64,000 nucleotides of DNA from BOG-932 sp965276835 (GTDB lineage: Bacteria > Pseudomonadota > Alphaproteobacteria > BOG-932 > Roseiterribacteraceae), in the NCBI GenBank assembly GCA_965276835.1, contig OZ255631.1, positions 5,084,001 through 5,148,000 on the forward strand, given 5' to 3'. Positions 16,352-25,891 of this stretch are shown piece by piece (within the stretch, counting starts at the first letter, position 1; each line of letters opens with the position of its first letter). The position numbers and the translations under genes are program-made. The notes beneath the pieces are model-generated. The model worked only from the letters and a program-made list of their open reading frames with translations. It did no database searches and had not been told where the DNA came from.

Positions 16352-19300
16352 CAGGCGGCCTCCCGCTCGCCAACGCGCTCGAGGGGATAGCAATCCAGCA
16401 TCTTCGCCAGAACGGCGACGCCGTCGGCGTCGGTCGGTACGAACATGCGCAGCTTCCAGGAGATGATCTCGTGGAAGAGCCCATAGGTTCTGAGCCGGTC
16501 ACGCATCGTATCGGAGAAGCCCGACAGTTCGATGCGATTTGCCCCCATCACACGGACACGCCGCAGCTGCAGGCCCTCGGCCAGGTCGAGGATCGTCCGG
16601 CCATCGAGCAAGGCGGCATGCGCATCCTCCGCCGTCATCATATTCGATCCTGTCGCCATCGCTCCGGCGACCCAGGCCGGCGAGACCTTACGGCCGATGA
16701 CCCGCTCGCCGGCATCGGTCTGAAGCCGATAGACCCGGCTCGACTCATTTGGCAGGCGCTTCCAGATCGGCAGCAGCAGGCCGGCAACGATGTGGATGGT
16801 GCTGTCGGTAAATTCCGGCACGGCGGCGACCTCCGCCTGCCAGGCGGTCGCAAAACGCGCCTGGTCTGCCTCGGCCCAATGGCTCTCCGCCATCATCTTC
16901 AACGGCACGTTCGGCGCCTCCATAGGCCGGAGCAGCCGCACGCGGCGCTCGACCTCGCCATCGTCGAGGATCACGCTGACGGTCGGCACCTGCACTGCGG
17001 CGCGGGCTGACCGTTCGTTCACGAGCAAGATGGCGCGGGCATCCTGGAGATGATCCAGCGCGTCCGCGAGCGTCAGGGGCCGATTGCGTTCGCGTTGTTC
17101 GATTGTCAGCAGGCGGGTCTCCGCACCCGTCGCTGGGTGGGTATAGATCGTGCGTCGGTCGGTGACGGTGGAGCTTTCGGCATTCAGCGTTTCTAGCCCG
17201 ACATCGTAAGTGCCGGAGGCAATGGCCCCCTCGATGCGCGCCATCAGTAGTTGCTCGAAGGCGGTGAACAAGATGTTCTGCAGGGCGATGGTGAGCGCCA
17301 GCAGACGGTTCAGAAACGTCGTGATCGGCGGGAGCTCATCCTTGATGCCGTTCGTATCCATCAGCTTGAGGCCGGTATTGTTCTCAAAGGTCTGCAGCGA
17401 ACAACCCTCGATCTTGCCGCCGACGATCAGCATGTAGAGCCGGCGCAGCGCATCGCGCGCATACTGGCTTTCCAGATTGTCCTCGGGCCGGAACAGCCCC
17501 TGCCCGCCCGTCTGGCGCTGGCCGCGCGTGATCGCGCCCAGCGTGTCGAGCCGGCGCGCGATGGTCGACAGGAACCGCTTCTCGGCCTTCACGTCGGTCG
17601 CGATCGGGCGGAACAGCGGCGGTTGCAGCTGGTTCGTCCGGTTCGTGCGGCCGAGGCCCTGGATAGCGGCGTCGGCTTTCCAGCCGGCCTCGAGCAGATA
17701 ATGCACGCGCAGTCGGCGATTCTTGGCCGACAGTTCGGCATGATAGCTCCGCCCGGTGCCGCCAGCCTCGGAGAAGACGAGAATACGTTTCTCGTCGTCC
17801 ATAAAGGCCTGGGTCTCGCCGAGATTGGCCGAGCCGGCACGGTTCTCGACCCGTAGTCGGTCGGCCTTGCGAACAATCCGGCGGGACCGGCCGGTCACTT
17901 CGGCCACCATGTCGGTGCCGAAGCGCTGGACGATCTGGTCGAGCGCGCCTGGCACGGGCGGCAGCGAGGCCAGCGTTTCGATCAACCGGGCGCGGCGGGC
18001 GACCGCTTCCCGGCTCTCGACCGGCTGGCCGTCGCGAATGACCGGGCGCGAGCAGAGATTGCCTTCTCCATCTGTGAAAGGCTCATAGAGCTGGACCGGA
18101 AAGGAATGGGCCAGATAGTCGAGGACGTATTCGCGGGGTGTGATGTCGACCTGGACATCGCCCCATTCCTCGGTCGGGATTTCCGCGAGGCGGCGCTCCA
18201 TCAGCGCCTCACCTGTCGAGACGATCTGGATAACCGCGGCATGGCCGTCGGCGAGATCGCGGTCGACAGACCCGATCAGCGACGGCGTCTTCATCGCAGT
18301 GATCAGGTGGTTGAAAAAGCGCTGCTTCGCCGATTCGAAGGCAGAGCGCGCGGCAGATTTGGCCTGGGCGTTTAGTGTCCCGGGTTCGCCGGTGACATTG
18401 GCCGCCTTCATCGCCGCGTCCAGATTATTGTGGATGATGGCAAAGGCGCCGGCATAGGCATCGTAGATGCGGATCTGTTCCGACGTGAGCTGGTGCTCGA
18501 CCAGCTCATATTCGACGCCTTCGTAGGACAGCGAGCGAGCCGCATAGAGGCCGAGCGCCTTCAAGTCACGGGCCAGGACTTCCATGGCCGCGACGCCGCC
18601 CGCCTCGATTGCCTCGACGAACTCTGTTCGTGTGGCGAACGGGAAATCCTCGCCGCCCCAAAGCCCGAGCCTTTGAGCATAGGCAAGGTTATGCACCGTC
18701 GTCGCTCCGGTCGCGGAGACATAGACGACGCGGGCGTTCGGCAGTGCATGTTGAAGCCGAAGGCCGGCGCGACCCTGCTGGGAAGCGGCCTGGTCGCCGC
18801 GCTCGCCCTTGCCGCCGGCGGCGTTCTGCATGGCATGGCTCTCGTCGAAGATGATGACGCCATCAAATTCCGAGCCCAACCATTCCACGATCTGCTGGAC
18901 GCGCGAAAGCTTCTCGCCCCGCTCGTCCGACCGGAGCGTAGCATAGGTGGTAAATAGGACGCCTTGCCCCAGCCGGATCTGGGTGCCCTGGGGGAAACGG
19001 GAGAGCGGCGTGACCAGCAGCCGTTCCATGCCGAGCGCCGACCAGTCGCGCTGGGCATCTTCGATCAGCTTGTCGGATTTGCTGACCCAGACTGCGCGGT
19101 GGCGGCCCTTCAGCCAATTGTCGAGCAGGATGCCGGCAACCTGGCGGCCCTTGCCGGCACCGGTGCCATCGCCGAGGAACCAGCCGCGGCGGAAACGAAC
19201 GGCATTCGGCGCGTCGTCTGGGGCGGCCGAAACGACATCGAAGGTCGCGTCGACCGTCCAGCAGCCGGCGAGAAAGTCGGCATGCGCCTCGCCGGCATAG

Positions 19301-20664
19301 ATCACGCTTTCGAGCTGGGCGTCCGACAGCAGGCCGTCGGATACCACCTTGGCCGGCAGACGCGGCCGATAATTCGGCTTCGGCGGCGCAACCGAGGCCA
19401 TGGCGGCCGACTGTACGAGCTTGGTCGGATGGGCCTGAGATCCGGGAATACGGATCGACTGCAATCCGTATCCCTCATAGAGCGCGTCTGTGAGCCCGAC
19501 GCCCTCAGCTGGCGTCCAATCCATGGTCTCGTAAGAGAGTTCGATGCCCTCCGGGTCGGAGAGCATCGGCGTCAGGGACGGGCGCGTTGTAAACGCGCGG
19601 ACCGTCCGTGGGATATCCGGCCGGGTCGCAACCGGAACGGCAAGGGGAGCGGCGAGCGGCAGGCGGGGCGGAACATGGTCCGTCACCCACCTGAGCAGCG
19701 TTGCCGCGTCGGGAGCGACGCCTGGCGACACCGTGCATACGGTCGGATCGGCGGCGGGCTGCTTGTCGATCACGAGCAGGCGCGTATCGATGGTCGTGCC
19801 GTGCTTGGCGTAAACCGAGCCGTCGACCGCCGCCGAGAACACGACCCGGCCACGCTCCTGCAACCGGACGAAAGCGTCGGTCCACGTCGGATTCTCGGGT
19901 GAGAAGCTCGCTCCGATGATCGACACCAGCCGGCCGCCGTCTCCAAGGCGCGCCAGCGCGGAGGCGACGTGGCGAAGCGCGGCGTCCGGCATACGGCGAT
20001 CGACATTGGCCATTGCCGAAAAGGGCGGGTTCATCAGAACCACGCTCGGCGTGATGCCGGGATCGAGATAATCGTCGATCTGGGCACCGTCGAAGCGGGT
20101 GACGGTCAGGGACGGAAAGAGGAGGGAGAGCAGCGCCGCGCGCTCCTGGGCCAGCTCGTTCAGAATCAGCGATGCGCCGGCGAGTTCGGCCAGGACCGCC
20201 AACAGACCGGTACCGGCTGAGGGTTCGAGCACATGATCGGCCGGCGTGATCGCCGCCGCCGCGCAGGCGGCAAGGCCAAGCGGCACGGGTGTCGAGAATT
20301 GCTGGAACGCCTGGCTCTCCTGCGAACGGCACGTATGGGTCGGGAGCAGGCCGGCGATCTTCGCCAGCAACAGCAGCATGGCGGCCGGCGACGCGGCCTT
20401 GGCGCGGATAGCCGGTCCGAACTTTCGCAGAAACAGGACCGTCGCTGCCTCGCAGGCATCGTAGGCGGCTTTCCAGTCCCAGGCGCCGGCGGCGTCGGAG
20501 CCGCCGAAGGCGGTCTCCATCGCGGCGCGCAGGATAGCCGCATCGATACGGCGGCCGTGTTCGAGATCGGGAAGAAGACGATGGGCGGCGTTGGCGATGC
20601 CGGCCGAGAAATCGATATCGTCTTGCGCCGGGGAGACCGGCGCGGTGGCGGAAAGGATTGTCAT
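16351..20664 (-). CDS. Strawberry-notch-type helicase fused to a DNA methyltransferase
   Basis: A 1437-residue, probably cytoplasmic protein. Residues 147-153 (EPSAGTG) and 212-215 (NPPF) are the SAM-binding and catalytic motifs of an adenine N6-methyltransferase. A superfamily-2 helicase of the strawberry-notch type follows: Walker A GDGTGAGKG at 498-506, DESH box at 607-610 and a C-terminal helicase part with GLGRTNR. This fusion is common in alphaproteobacterial ICEs and resembles both anti-restriction and defence enzymes. It may protect the incoming element by modification or remodel DNA. The 4.3-kb frame is intact, coupled to the Toprim gene. Confidence 0.87.
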   Translation of the reverse strand: MTILSATAPVSPAQDDIDFSAGIANAAHRLLPDLEHGRRIDAAILRAAMETAFGGSDAAGAWDWKAAYDACEAATVLFLRKFGPAIRAKAASPAAMLLLLAKIAGLLPTHTCRSQESQAFQQFSTPVPLGLAACAAAAITPADHVLEPSAGTGLLAVLAELAGASLILNELAQERAALLSLLFPSLTVTRFDGAQIDDYLDPGITPSVVLMNPPFSAMANVDRRMPDAALRHVASALARLGDGGRLVSIIGASFSPENPTWTDAFVRLQERGRVVFSAAVDGSVYAKHGTTIDTRLLVIDKQPAADPTVCTVSPGVAPDAATLLRWVTDHVPPRLPLAAPLAVPVATRPDIPRTVRAFTTRPSLTPMLSDPEGIELSYETMDWTPAEGVGLTDALYEGYGLQSIRIPGSQAHPTKLVQSAAMASVAPPKPNYRPRLPAKVVSDGLLSDAQLESVIYAGEAHADFLAGCWTVDATFDVVSAAPDDAPNAVRFRRGWFLGDGTGAGKGRQVAGILLDNWLKGRHRAVWVSKSDKLIEDAQRDWSALGMERLLVTPLSRFPQGTQIRLGQGVLFTTYATLRSDERGEKLSRVQQIVEWLGSEFDGVIIFDESHAMQNAAGGKGERGDQAASQQGRAGLRLQHALPNARVVYVSATGATTVHNLAYAQRLGLWGGEDFPFATRTEFVEAIEAGGVAAMEVLARDLKALGLYAARSLSYEGVEYELVEHQLTSEQIRIYDAYAGAFAIIHNNLDAAMKAANVTGEPGTLNAQAKSAARSAFESAKQRFFNHLITAMKTPSLIGSVDRDLADGHAAVIQIVSTGEALMERRLAEIPTEEWGDVQVDITPREYVLDYLAHSFPVQLYEPFTDGEGNLCSRPVIRDGQPVESREAVARRARLIETLASLPPVPGALDQIVQRFGTDMVAEVTGRSRRIVRKADRLRVENRAGSANLGETQAFMDDEKRILVFSEAGGTGRSYHAELSAKNRRLRVHYLLEAGWKADAAIQGLGRTNRTNQLQPPLFRPIATDVKAEKRFLSTIARRLDTLGAITRGQRQTGGQGLFRPEDNLESQYARDALRRLYMLIVGGKIEGCSLQTFENNTGLKLMDTNGIKDELPPITTFLNRLLALTIALQNILFTAFEQLLMARIEGAIASGTYDVGLETLNAESSTVTDRRTIYTHPATGAETRLLTIEQRERNRPLTLADALDHLQDARAILLVNERSARAAVQVPTVSVILDDGEVERRVRLLRPMEAPNVPLKMMAESHWAEADQARFATAWQAEVAAVPEFTDSTIHIVAGLLLPIWKRLPNESSRVYRLQTDAGERVIGRKVSPAWVAGAMATGSNMMTAEDAHAALLDGRTILDLAEGLQLRRVRVMGANRIELSGFSDTMRDRLRTYGLFHEIISWKLRMFVPTDADGVAVLAKMLDCYPLERVGEREAA

Positions 20665-20793
20665 GGAAGAACCTCGGGAGAGCTGGAAGGATTGAGCCGG
20701 AGGCGCTCTCTCTCGGGACCCGCCGGCTCAAACCCAGCCCGGCCACCCCTCTCCCTCGGCTTGGGCGACCGTAACGACCGCGGGCAAAAAGAA

Positions 20794-20814
20794 AGCCCGG
20801 CACATGGCCGGGCT
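20794..20814 (-). terminator. Rho-independent terminator of the small-gene operon
   Basis: AGCCCGGC and GCCGGGCT form an 8-bp perfect stem around ACATG. On the minus strand it is followed by TTTCTTTTTG, a U-rich tail. It lies just after the stop at 20838 and would end transcription from the three coupled small genes upstream. Confidence 0.78.
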
Positions 20815-20837
20815 GAGGGAGGTCGATGAAGAAGGAT

Positions 20838-21110
20838 TTAGTCACCGGGAACCGGATGAATCCGATCGTCGTCAAATTCAACGTTTTCGATCACGGCAAC
20901 CCGGCCCTCGGGAGCGTCGCGGTCGATATAGACAATCACGCCTTCGCGCCGTTGCTTGATGTCAATGTGTTCGGGCTGGATGGTCGACGCCATTGCCGAT
21001 TTTGCCGCCACCTTGGCCTTCTCGACTGCTTCGGCGTCCGATTCCGCGTTGAGCGTGAAACCGTCATACGCCCGAAGCCAGAAGCCGATCTTGACGACGT
21101 ATTCGATCAT
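20838..21110 (-). CDS. Small hypothetical protein (90 aa)
   Basis: A 90-residue protein starting MIEYVVKIGFWLRAYDG. An alternating strand pattern and AESDAEAVEKAKVAAK suggest a small alpha/beta fold, and the C-terminus is acidic (VEFDDDRIHP). Its start overlaps the stop of the 138-residue gene by ATGA. The gene is followed by a clear terminator, so it is last of a three-gene unit. No family function is known to me. Confidence 0.62.
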   Translation of the reverse strand: MIEYVVKIGFWLRAYDGFTLNAESDAEAVEKAKVAAKSAMASTIQPEHIDIKQRREGVIVYIDRDAPEGRVAVIENVEFDDDRIHPVPGD

Positions 21111-21523
21111 GGTGCGTCCCCACCATTGTCTCGCCTGACGAGGGCAATGCCGTCCTCAACGGCATAGTGTTGCGCGAGTTCGATCGCCCAGGATCGAGCT
21201 TGGTGGAGATCGTCGTTATACGATTCCCACTTGCGCTCGACATGGATACAGCCCTCGGCGATGAGCCAGGGAAGGTCTGGGTGATCGGCGAAGCTTTCGC
21301 GGGCCTGCTCCAGCGTATCTTCGACGGTCAGGATGAGCAGTGGGTGCCACCCGGCCGGACACCGGCAATCGAGCATGATCTGCTGGGCATCGTCGGCGCC
21401 GAGGCGACCAACGAAATAGCACCAGGCACGAGCCAGCCGCTCGATGCGGTTCTGGATGCGACGCCGCCACCGTCCGATCGGAAATGTAAGAGCCGGGGAC
21501 TGTCCGTGGGCCAGGTCAAACAT
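21107..21523 (-). CDS. Hypothetical ICE protein (138 aa)
   Basis: A 138-residue protein starting MFDLAHGQSP. It is helical and Arg-rich in the first half (RWRRRIQNRIERLARAW). The middle includes LDCRCPAGWHPLLIL and a WLIAEGCIHVER strand, and the end is HYAVEDGIALVRRD. No domain is recognised. It overlaps the upstream gene by eight bases and the downstream one by four, so the three are one translational unit, probably co-regulated with ParB and the strawberry-notch gene. Confidence 0.6.
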   Translation of the reverse strand: MFDLAHGQSPALTFPIGRWRRRIQNRIERLARAWCYFVGRLGADDAQQIMLDCRCPAGWHPLLILTVEDTLEQARESFADHPDLPWLIAEGCIHVERKWESYNDDLHQARSWAIELAQHYAVEDGIALVRRDNGGDAP

Positions 21524-21887
21524 GGCATGCCTCCCTGATGCGGCGGGCGAGTTCCTCGGGCCGGTTCAGAAGATCGAGCGAGGCGAAATCGTTCGGACCG
21601 CCGCAATAGTCCTTCCGGCCCTCGCAGACCCGAAACAGGACGCCGGTATCGTGACCGGTCGCGGGCTGGCATGCCTGCACATAGAGATGAGCGGCGTGCA
21701 ATGTAATTTCTCCGGAAACCGCGATGCCGCCCTGGTTGGAACCGAGATCGTAGGAGCCCGGCCCAAGGCCAAGCGCGTCGGCGAGGCACTTGAGCTGGCG
21801 CCGCGCGCGGCTATGGAAGGCGCGCTTCGCGGCGTCGTCATAGGATACCGGCCTTCGGAAATCGAAGGCGGCTGATGCGTTGAGCAT
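21516..21887 (-). CDS. Hypothetical ICE protein (123 aa)
   Basis: A 123-residue protein starting MLNASAAFDFRRPVSYD. A Cys/Gly-rich C-terminal part (VCEGRKDYCGGPND) precedes LNRPEELARRI. I chose ATG 21887 because a GGAG site lies about ten bases upstream, rejecting an in-frame start 45 bases earlier. It heads the three-gene unit that ends at the 20794 terminator. No function is recognised. Confidence 0.6.
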   Translation of the reverse strand: MLNASAAFDFRRPVSYDDAAKRAFHSRARRQLKCLADALGLGPGSYDLGSNQGGIAVSGEITLHAAHLYVQACQPATGHDTGVLFRVCEGRKDYCGGPNDFASLDLLNRPEELARRIREACHV

Positions 21888-22001
21888 AATCGAGACTCCG
21901 AGAGCGGATGGCAGGTAAGACCGGCGACGCACTCTCTTTCATCCGCCGGCCTCGCCCGCGTTCCGGCGCGCCTCTCACTCTGATTCAGATGCTCACGACC
22001 A

Positions 22002-22400
22002 TCAGTCCGGATCTCGCGTGCCGGCGAGGATCGCTTCGGCCCTGGCAATCGCGGCTTCGGCGCGCTCGCGCAAATAGGACAGATTACTCCCCTCACCGCC
22101 GGGCCCATGGACGAGAATCTTGAGGATGCCGAGCAAGGTCTCGAAATGCTCCGCCTGACGGTGCATTTTCTCGGCGAACTCGGACGGGATGGTGAGCGGC
22201 GAGACCCGGTAGGCAGTGTCCTTCCCCGGCCACGCGGCGAAGACATAAGTCGCGCCGGCGGAGTCGGAATCCTCCTTCTGGTCGGACCAATCGTCATCCT
22301 CGACGGCTAGCTGGCAGGCCTCCTCGAGCGATGCGGCGTCGTAAGTGTGCTGGCGGAAGACCGGCAGGCGGTATGTGGTTTCGATGGTAAAATTGGCCAT
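22002..22400 (-). CDS. Hypothetical ICE protein (132 aa)
   Basis: A 132-residue protein starting MANFTIETTYRLPVFRQ. Its first 50 residues, ending VEDDDWSDQKEDSDS, resemble small ICE proteins of unknown function. The second half is helical: FAEKMHRQAEHFETLLGIL and LSYLRERAEAAIARAEAI. A GGAG site precedes ATG 22400. It is separated from parB by a strong terminator, so it likely has its own promoter. Confidence 0.62.
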   Translation of the reverse strand: MANFTIETTYRLPVFRQHTYDAASLEEACQLAVEDDDWSDQKEDSDSAGATYVFAAWPGKDTAYRVSPLTIPSEFAEKMHRQAEHFETLLGILKILVHGPGGEGSNLSYLRERAEAAIARAEAILAGTRDPD

Positions 22401-22418
22401 GATGGGCTCCGGAAATTC

Positions 22419-22448
22419 AAAACGCCCGGCACGATGGCCGGGCGTTTT
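22419..22448. terminator. Strong terminator after parB
   Basis: AAAACGCCCGGC and GCCGGGCGTTTT form a perfect 12-bp stem around a six-base loop, ACGATG. It ends in four T on either strand, so it can work in both directions. It lies 50 bases past the parB stop and just upstream of the 132-residue gene. Confidence 0.82.
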
Positions 22449-22499
22449 GGACTGAATAGGAAGGGGACGACCGAAGCCGCCCTGAGGTTTATTCGGCGG

Positions 22500-24617
22500 C
22501 TACAGCGAGCGGCTGTGCTCCATCCGCTCGCTGTATGGCGAATCGCCTTCGCCGGCGAGGAACGCGGGCAGTTCCGCGGTTTCCTCCGGTGCCGGTTCAA
22601 GGGCCATATCGGCACCAACGGTCCGCAATGGCTCCGGCAGCCAGCCGGTGCCGTCGAGGAGCCGTTCGGCTTCTCGCGCCATGTCGCCCTTTTTGAGATG
22701 GTCGATCAACTGCGCCGCCTGCTCACCCTTGGCCTCGCGGACCGCTTCGAGGATTCGCGGCTTGGTCACTTGGCCAAGATAGTTTTCGACCGTCGGACGC
22801 CAGCCGGCATCCACCATGTCGAGCCCGACCGCCTGCGCCACGCGGCCGGCCTGGGTCAGGCGCTGGTCGAGGCCATGGGCCGAGATACCTGAGCCACCGT
22901 AGCGATCGACCTTCTGGTAGAGGGCGTTGACGCCGAACGAGACGCAGTGAGCAAGCAAGGCCTGGCGGCTGGCTTCGTCCAATGCAACGAGCCAGTCCCA
23001 CAGTTCCGCCTCGCCGACCGGAAGTTCCAGCTTCCAAGCCTCGTGGCGATCCGCCACCGACTTGGCGGACAGGCTCTCCTTCAAATCCTTGGCCTGGACC
23101 TGGAAGTAGGTATGCTTCACCGCGGCCTCCAGGCACGTTCCCTGGATGCTGCGCTGGAAGGTGTCGAGGCAGAGCTTGTGCAGTAGCATCGTCATCGCGA
23201 CATGCGGCTGGCTCGCAACCGCGTCTCGCAAAGCCAGCGTCCGGTGCGCGGTCAGTTCGCCCAGGAGCCGGTCGGGCAGAGGTCGAATCGCGTCGCCTTC
23301 ATCCTCCTCCGGCTCGGGCTGGCCGCCAATCGTGATGACGGCGCGCTGTACGGCGGGTGTGGGAGCGTCCGCGCCGTCCGACGAACCGACATCGCCATCC
23401 CCATCCGATTCACGGTCGGTGCCGATCGGTGTCTCATCCTCGGCACGAACATATCCACGATCGATCGACAGCGAACCATCGTGCCCGATGCTGACGAACA
23501 CACCGGCGCGCGCGATTTCGGCCGGGTCGTAGACGACTGGCCGATCGTCGAACGCGGACAGCGCATCCTCGATCTCGCGCAACCTCACATCGACCGCATC
23601 GGGGATTTCGTCGGCTTGGCCGTACTCCTCCTCGAGCTTGCCGTGTTCCGCCTGCAAGGCTGCGATCGCGGTCTCCTCGTCAGCCGTCAGCTCTGACGGA
23701 GGCCCATCGAGCTCGCGGAGATCGTGCGTATGGCCATAGGAAAATTCGACAGCGACCTCGATCCATTTCCAGCCCTCGGCGGCGATCGTCTCCGCCTCGG
23801 CCTTCAGCCTCTCACCAACTAGGATGTCAAGCAGACCGACACTTTCCAGCCAGCCGCCGCCATCCTGCTGGAAGAGATCCCGCATTACGACGCCACCGGC
23901 GGCTTCGTAAGCTTCGAGTCCGACGAACACCGCCCGCCTATCCGACGCGCGTACCGAGCGCTCGGTCAGCATGCGGCGAATCTGATAGGGCTCCTTCGAC
24001 CACGACTTCTCCAGCGCCTCCCAGACCTGCTCCTGCCGGGCATGATCGTCGGTCACGGTGAAGGCCATCAACTGGTCGAGCGAGATGCCGTCGTCGGCAT
24101 AAATTTCGAGCAGGTTCTCCGACACGGCAGCGAGACGCAGGCGCTGCTTCACAGTATTGACGTTAGTGAAGAACGCAGCGGCGATGTCCTCCTCGGACTG
24201 GCCCCTCGTACGCAGGGTCTGGAACGCCCGGAACTGATCGAGGGGGTGCAGTGGCACACGGTTGAGATTCTCGGCCAGGGAATCGTCCTCGGCGAGGATC
24301 TCGCTGGACGGATCGCGCACCACGCATGGCACGAGCGCAGTCTTGGCCAGACGCTTCTGCTTCACCAGCAGTTCGAGCGCCCGGTAACGGCGACCGCCGG
24401 CCGGCACCTCGAACATATCGGTCTCGGCGCCGTCTTCGCCCAAAATCGGGCGGACGTTGAGACCCTGGAGGAGCGTGCGCCGGGCAATATCGTCGGCCAG
24501 TTCCTCAATCGAAACGCCGGCCTTGACGCGCCGGACATTCGACTGGCTGAGCTTCAGCTTGTTGAAAGGTATGTCACGGGAGGGCGATAAGGTGATCTTC
24601 TGGATGGCAGTAGCCAT
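22500..24617 (-). CDS. parB: Large ParB/RepB/Spo0J family protein
   Basis: A 705-residue protein starting MATAIQKITLSPSRD. The N-terminal ParB nuclease-like domain (about residues 15-120) has KLKLSQSNVRRV and MFEVPAGGRRYRALELL. The DNA-binding region (SLAENLNRVPLHPLDQFRAF, then EEDIAAAFFTNVNTVKQRL) covers about 120-200. The long acidic and Leu-rich C-terminal half is typical of ICE-borne ParB proteins, which are far larger than chromosomal ones. A basic, Arg-rich upstream extension is rejected in favour of ATG 24617. Not next to parA, so it may act separately as a regulator or nuclease. Confidence 0.85.
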   Translation of the reverse strand: MATAIQKITLSPSRDIPFNKLKLSQSNVRRVKAGVSIEELADDIARRTLLQGLNVRPILGEDGAETDMFEVPAGGRRYRALELLVKQKRLAKTALVPCVVRDPSSEILAEDDSLAENLNRVPLHPLDQFRAFQTLRTRGQSEEDIAAAFFTNVNTVKQRLRLAAVSENLLEIYADDGISLDQLMAFTVTDDHARQEQVWEALEKSWSKEPYQIRRMLTERSVRASDRRAVFVGLEAYEAAGGVVMRDLFQQDGGGWLESVGLLDILVGERLKAEAETIAAEGWKWIEVAVEFSYGHTHDLRELDGPPSELTADEETAIAALQAEHGKLEEEYGQADEIPDAVDVRLREIEDALSAFDDRPVVYDPAEIARAGVFVSIGHDGSLSIDRGYVRAEDETPIGTDRESDGDGDVGSSDGADAPTPAVQRAVITIGGQPEPEEDEGDAIRPLPDRLLGELTAHRTLALRDAVASQPHVAMTMLLHKLCLDTFQRSIQGTCLEAAVKHTYFQVQAKDLKESLSAKSVADRHEAWKLELPVGEAELWDWLVALDEASRQALLAHCVSFGVNALYQKVDRYGGSGISAHGLDQRLTQAGRVAQAVGLDMVDAGWRPTVENYLGQVTKPRILEAVREAKGEQAAQLIDHLKKGDMAREAERLLDGTGWLPEPLRTVGADMALEPAPEETAELPAFLAGEGDSPYSERMEHSRSL

Positions 24618-24902
24618 TTCGGTTTCCCCACGACGGGCGCCGAAAGACTTTCTCTCGACTTCCAACCCGCCGCGAAAACCGGCGCAGCCCTCTTCCTCTC
24701 TAGCTGCGGGAATCCGGAAAACCGGGATTACTGAAATCCGACTTTGCGCGACCTATCCCGATTATGCTGCCTCCCGTTCATTCGGTTCAGACGATCGCTC
24801 GAACCCTCTATGACGCCTCTTTCGTACCGCCCGATTCCGATTGCAAAGCGCAACCACATCGCATTAAGGTCAATCCAGTTGCAGCGCGCAATCAGAAATT
24901 CG

Positions 24903-25280
24903 ATGGCGATGGATCAGCATTCAGGATGCCCCATAAACTTAACGACCGAAATTCTTGGCGACCGCTGGAGCATGGTCGTCGTGCGCGACGTCATGTTTGG
25001 TGACAGGCGAACATTCCGTGACGTTCTCAACAATTCCCTTGAGGGGATCGCCACCAACATTCTCGGCAGCAGACTGAAAAAGCTTGTGGAAGACGGCTTG
25101 CTGACGAGCGCCGCCGACCCAAACCACAAGCAGCGGACGATTTACAGTTTGACGGAGAAGTCCATTGCTCTGCTACTGGCGCTGATCGCACTCGGCGCTT
25201 GGGGACGACGCTTCCTTCCGACAACACCGGAACTGGCGATCCGAAATCAGGTGCTTGAGGACGGTGGGCCCGGTTTGTAG
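24903..25280 (+). CDS. HxlR family winged-helix regulator, possibly truncated
   Basis: A 125-residue HxlR-type regulator. The pattern CPINLTTEILGDRWSMVVVR, RTFRDVLNN, GIATNILGSRLKKL and TIYSLTEKS is diagnostic. In relatives the C-terminus continues after GGPxLW with about 20 more residues. Here the codon after GGPGL is TAG (25278-25280), and the same frame continues EAFMAE, as in the family, so a Trp to stop change is likely. The DNA-binding domain is complete, so the protein could still work. The start is ATG 24903 or 24909. It leads a YciI/SRPBCC cluster. Confidence 0.78.
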   Translation: MAMDQHSGCPINLTTEILGDRWSMVVVRDVMFGDRRTFRDVLNNSLEGIATNILGSRLKKLVEDGLLTSAADPNHKQRTIYSLTEKSIALLLALIALGAWGRRFLPTTPELAIRNQVLEDGGPGL

Positions 25281-25424
25281 GAGGCGTTCATGGCGGAGTG
25301 CGGAGCGCCATCTCGGCATTCCGAATTCAAACGAAGGTCCTTCCGTCTCGCACCAATTGGAGGCGGCCTACGCGGCAACCATCGCGCAGGCTTCAAAACG
25401 AAACCCCTGAAAGGAGTCCGCACA

Positions 25425-25748
25425 ATGCCTAAGTTCTTCACAATCGGATATGGCGATCAAGCCGGCTACGATCGCACGCCCCGGCCTATCAGAGATGCAG
25501 CCCACGAGCAGGATGCCAAATTGTGCTCGGAGGGTGCGCTGATGGGGATTGCCGGAACACCGGTACAAGTGCGCAATCCAGAGGCGGCGCATCTCGAAAC
25601 CCTTGACGGCCCGTTCATGTCGTCAGCCCTGCCGATCGCCGGATTCGCCATAATCGAAGCCGCCGACTTGGCTGAGGCCATCGAAAAAGTCTCGCGCGTT
25701 CCATGCGCCGTCGCACACGGTGTCGTCGAGGTTTGGCCACTGGTGTAG
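25425..25748 (+). CDS. YciI-like (YCII family) protein
   Basis: A 107-residue protein starting MPKFFTIGYGDQAGYD. It shows the YCII pattern: a first strand, HEQDAKLCSEGALMGIAG, the loop DGPFMSSALPIAGFAIIEA and a C-terminal VEVWPLV. AAGGAG lies just ahead of ATG 25425. YCII proteins are small ferredoxin-like-fold enzymes or stress proteins and often accompany SRPBCC and HxlR genes, as here. The substrate is unknown. Confidence 0.75.
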   Translation: MPKFFTIGYGDQAGYDRTPRPIRDAAHEQDAKLCSEGALMGIAGTPVQVRNPEAAHLETLDGPFMSSALPIAGFAIIEAADLAEAIEKVSRVPCAVAHGVVEVWPLV

Positions 25749-25891
25749 TTGGCCGACTTCTGCTGGTAGATTGTCCAGAGGCAATCCAGCGGTGGACCGG
25801 TTCGAACGGCGGCTAGGTCCGCTATGTCGGAGAGTGTGGCGCCGTTTGAAGCGGATGGCGTCGTGACTAAACACCTAATGCGGCTGGCAAA

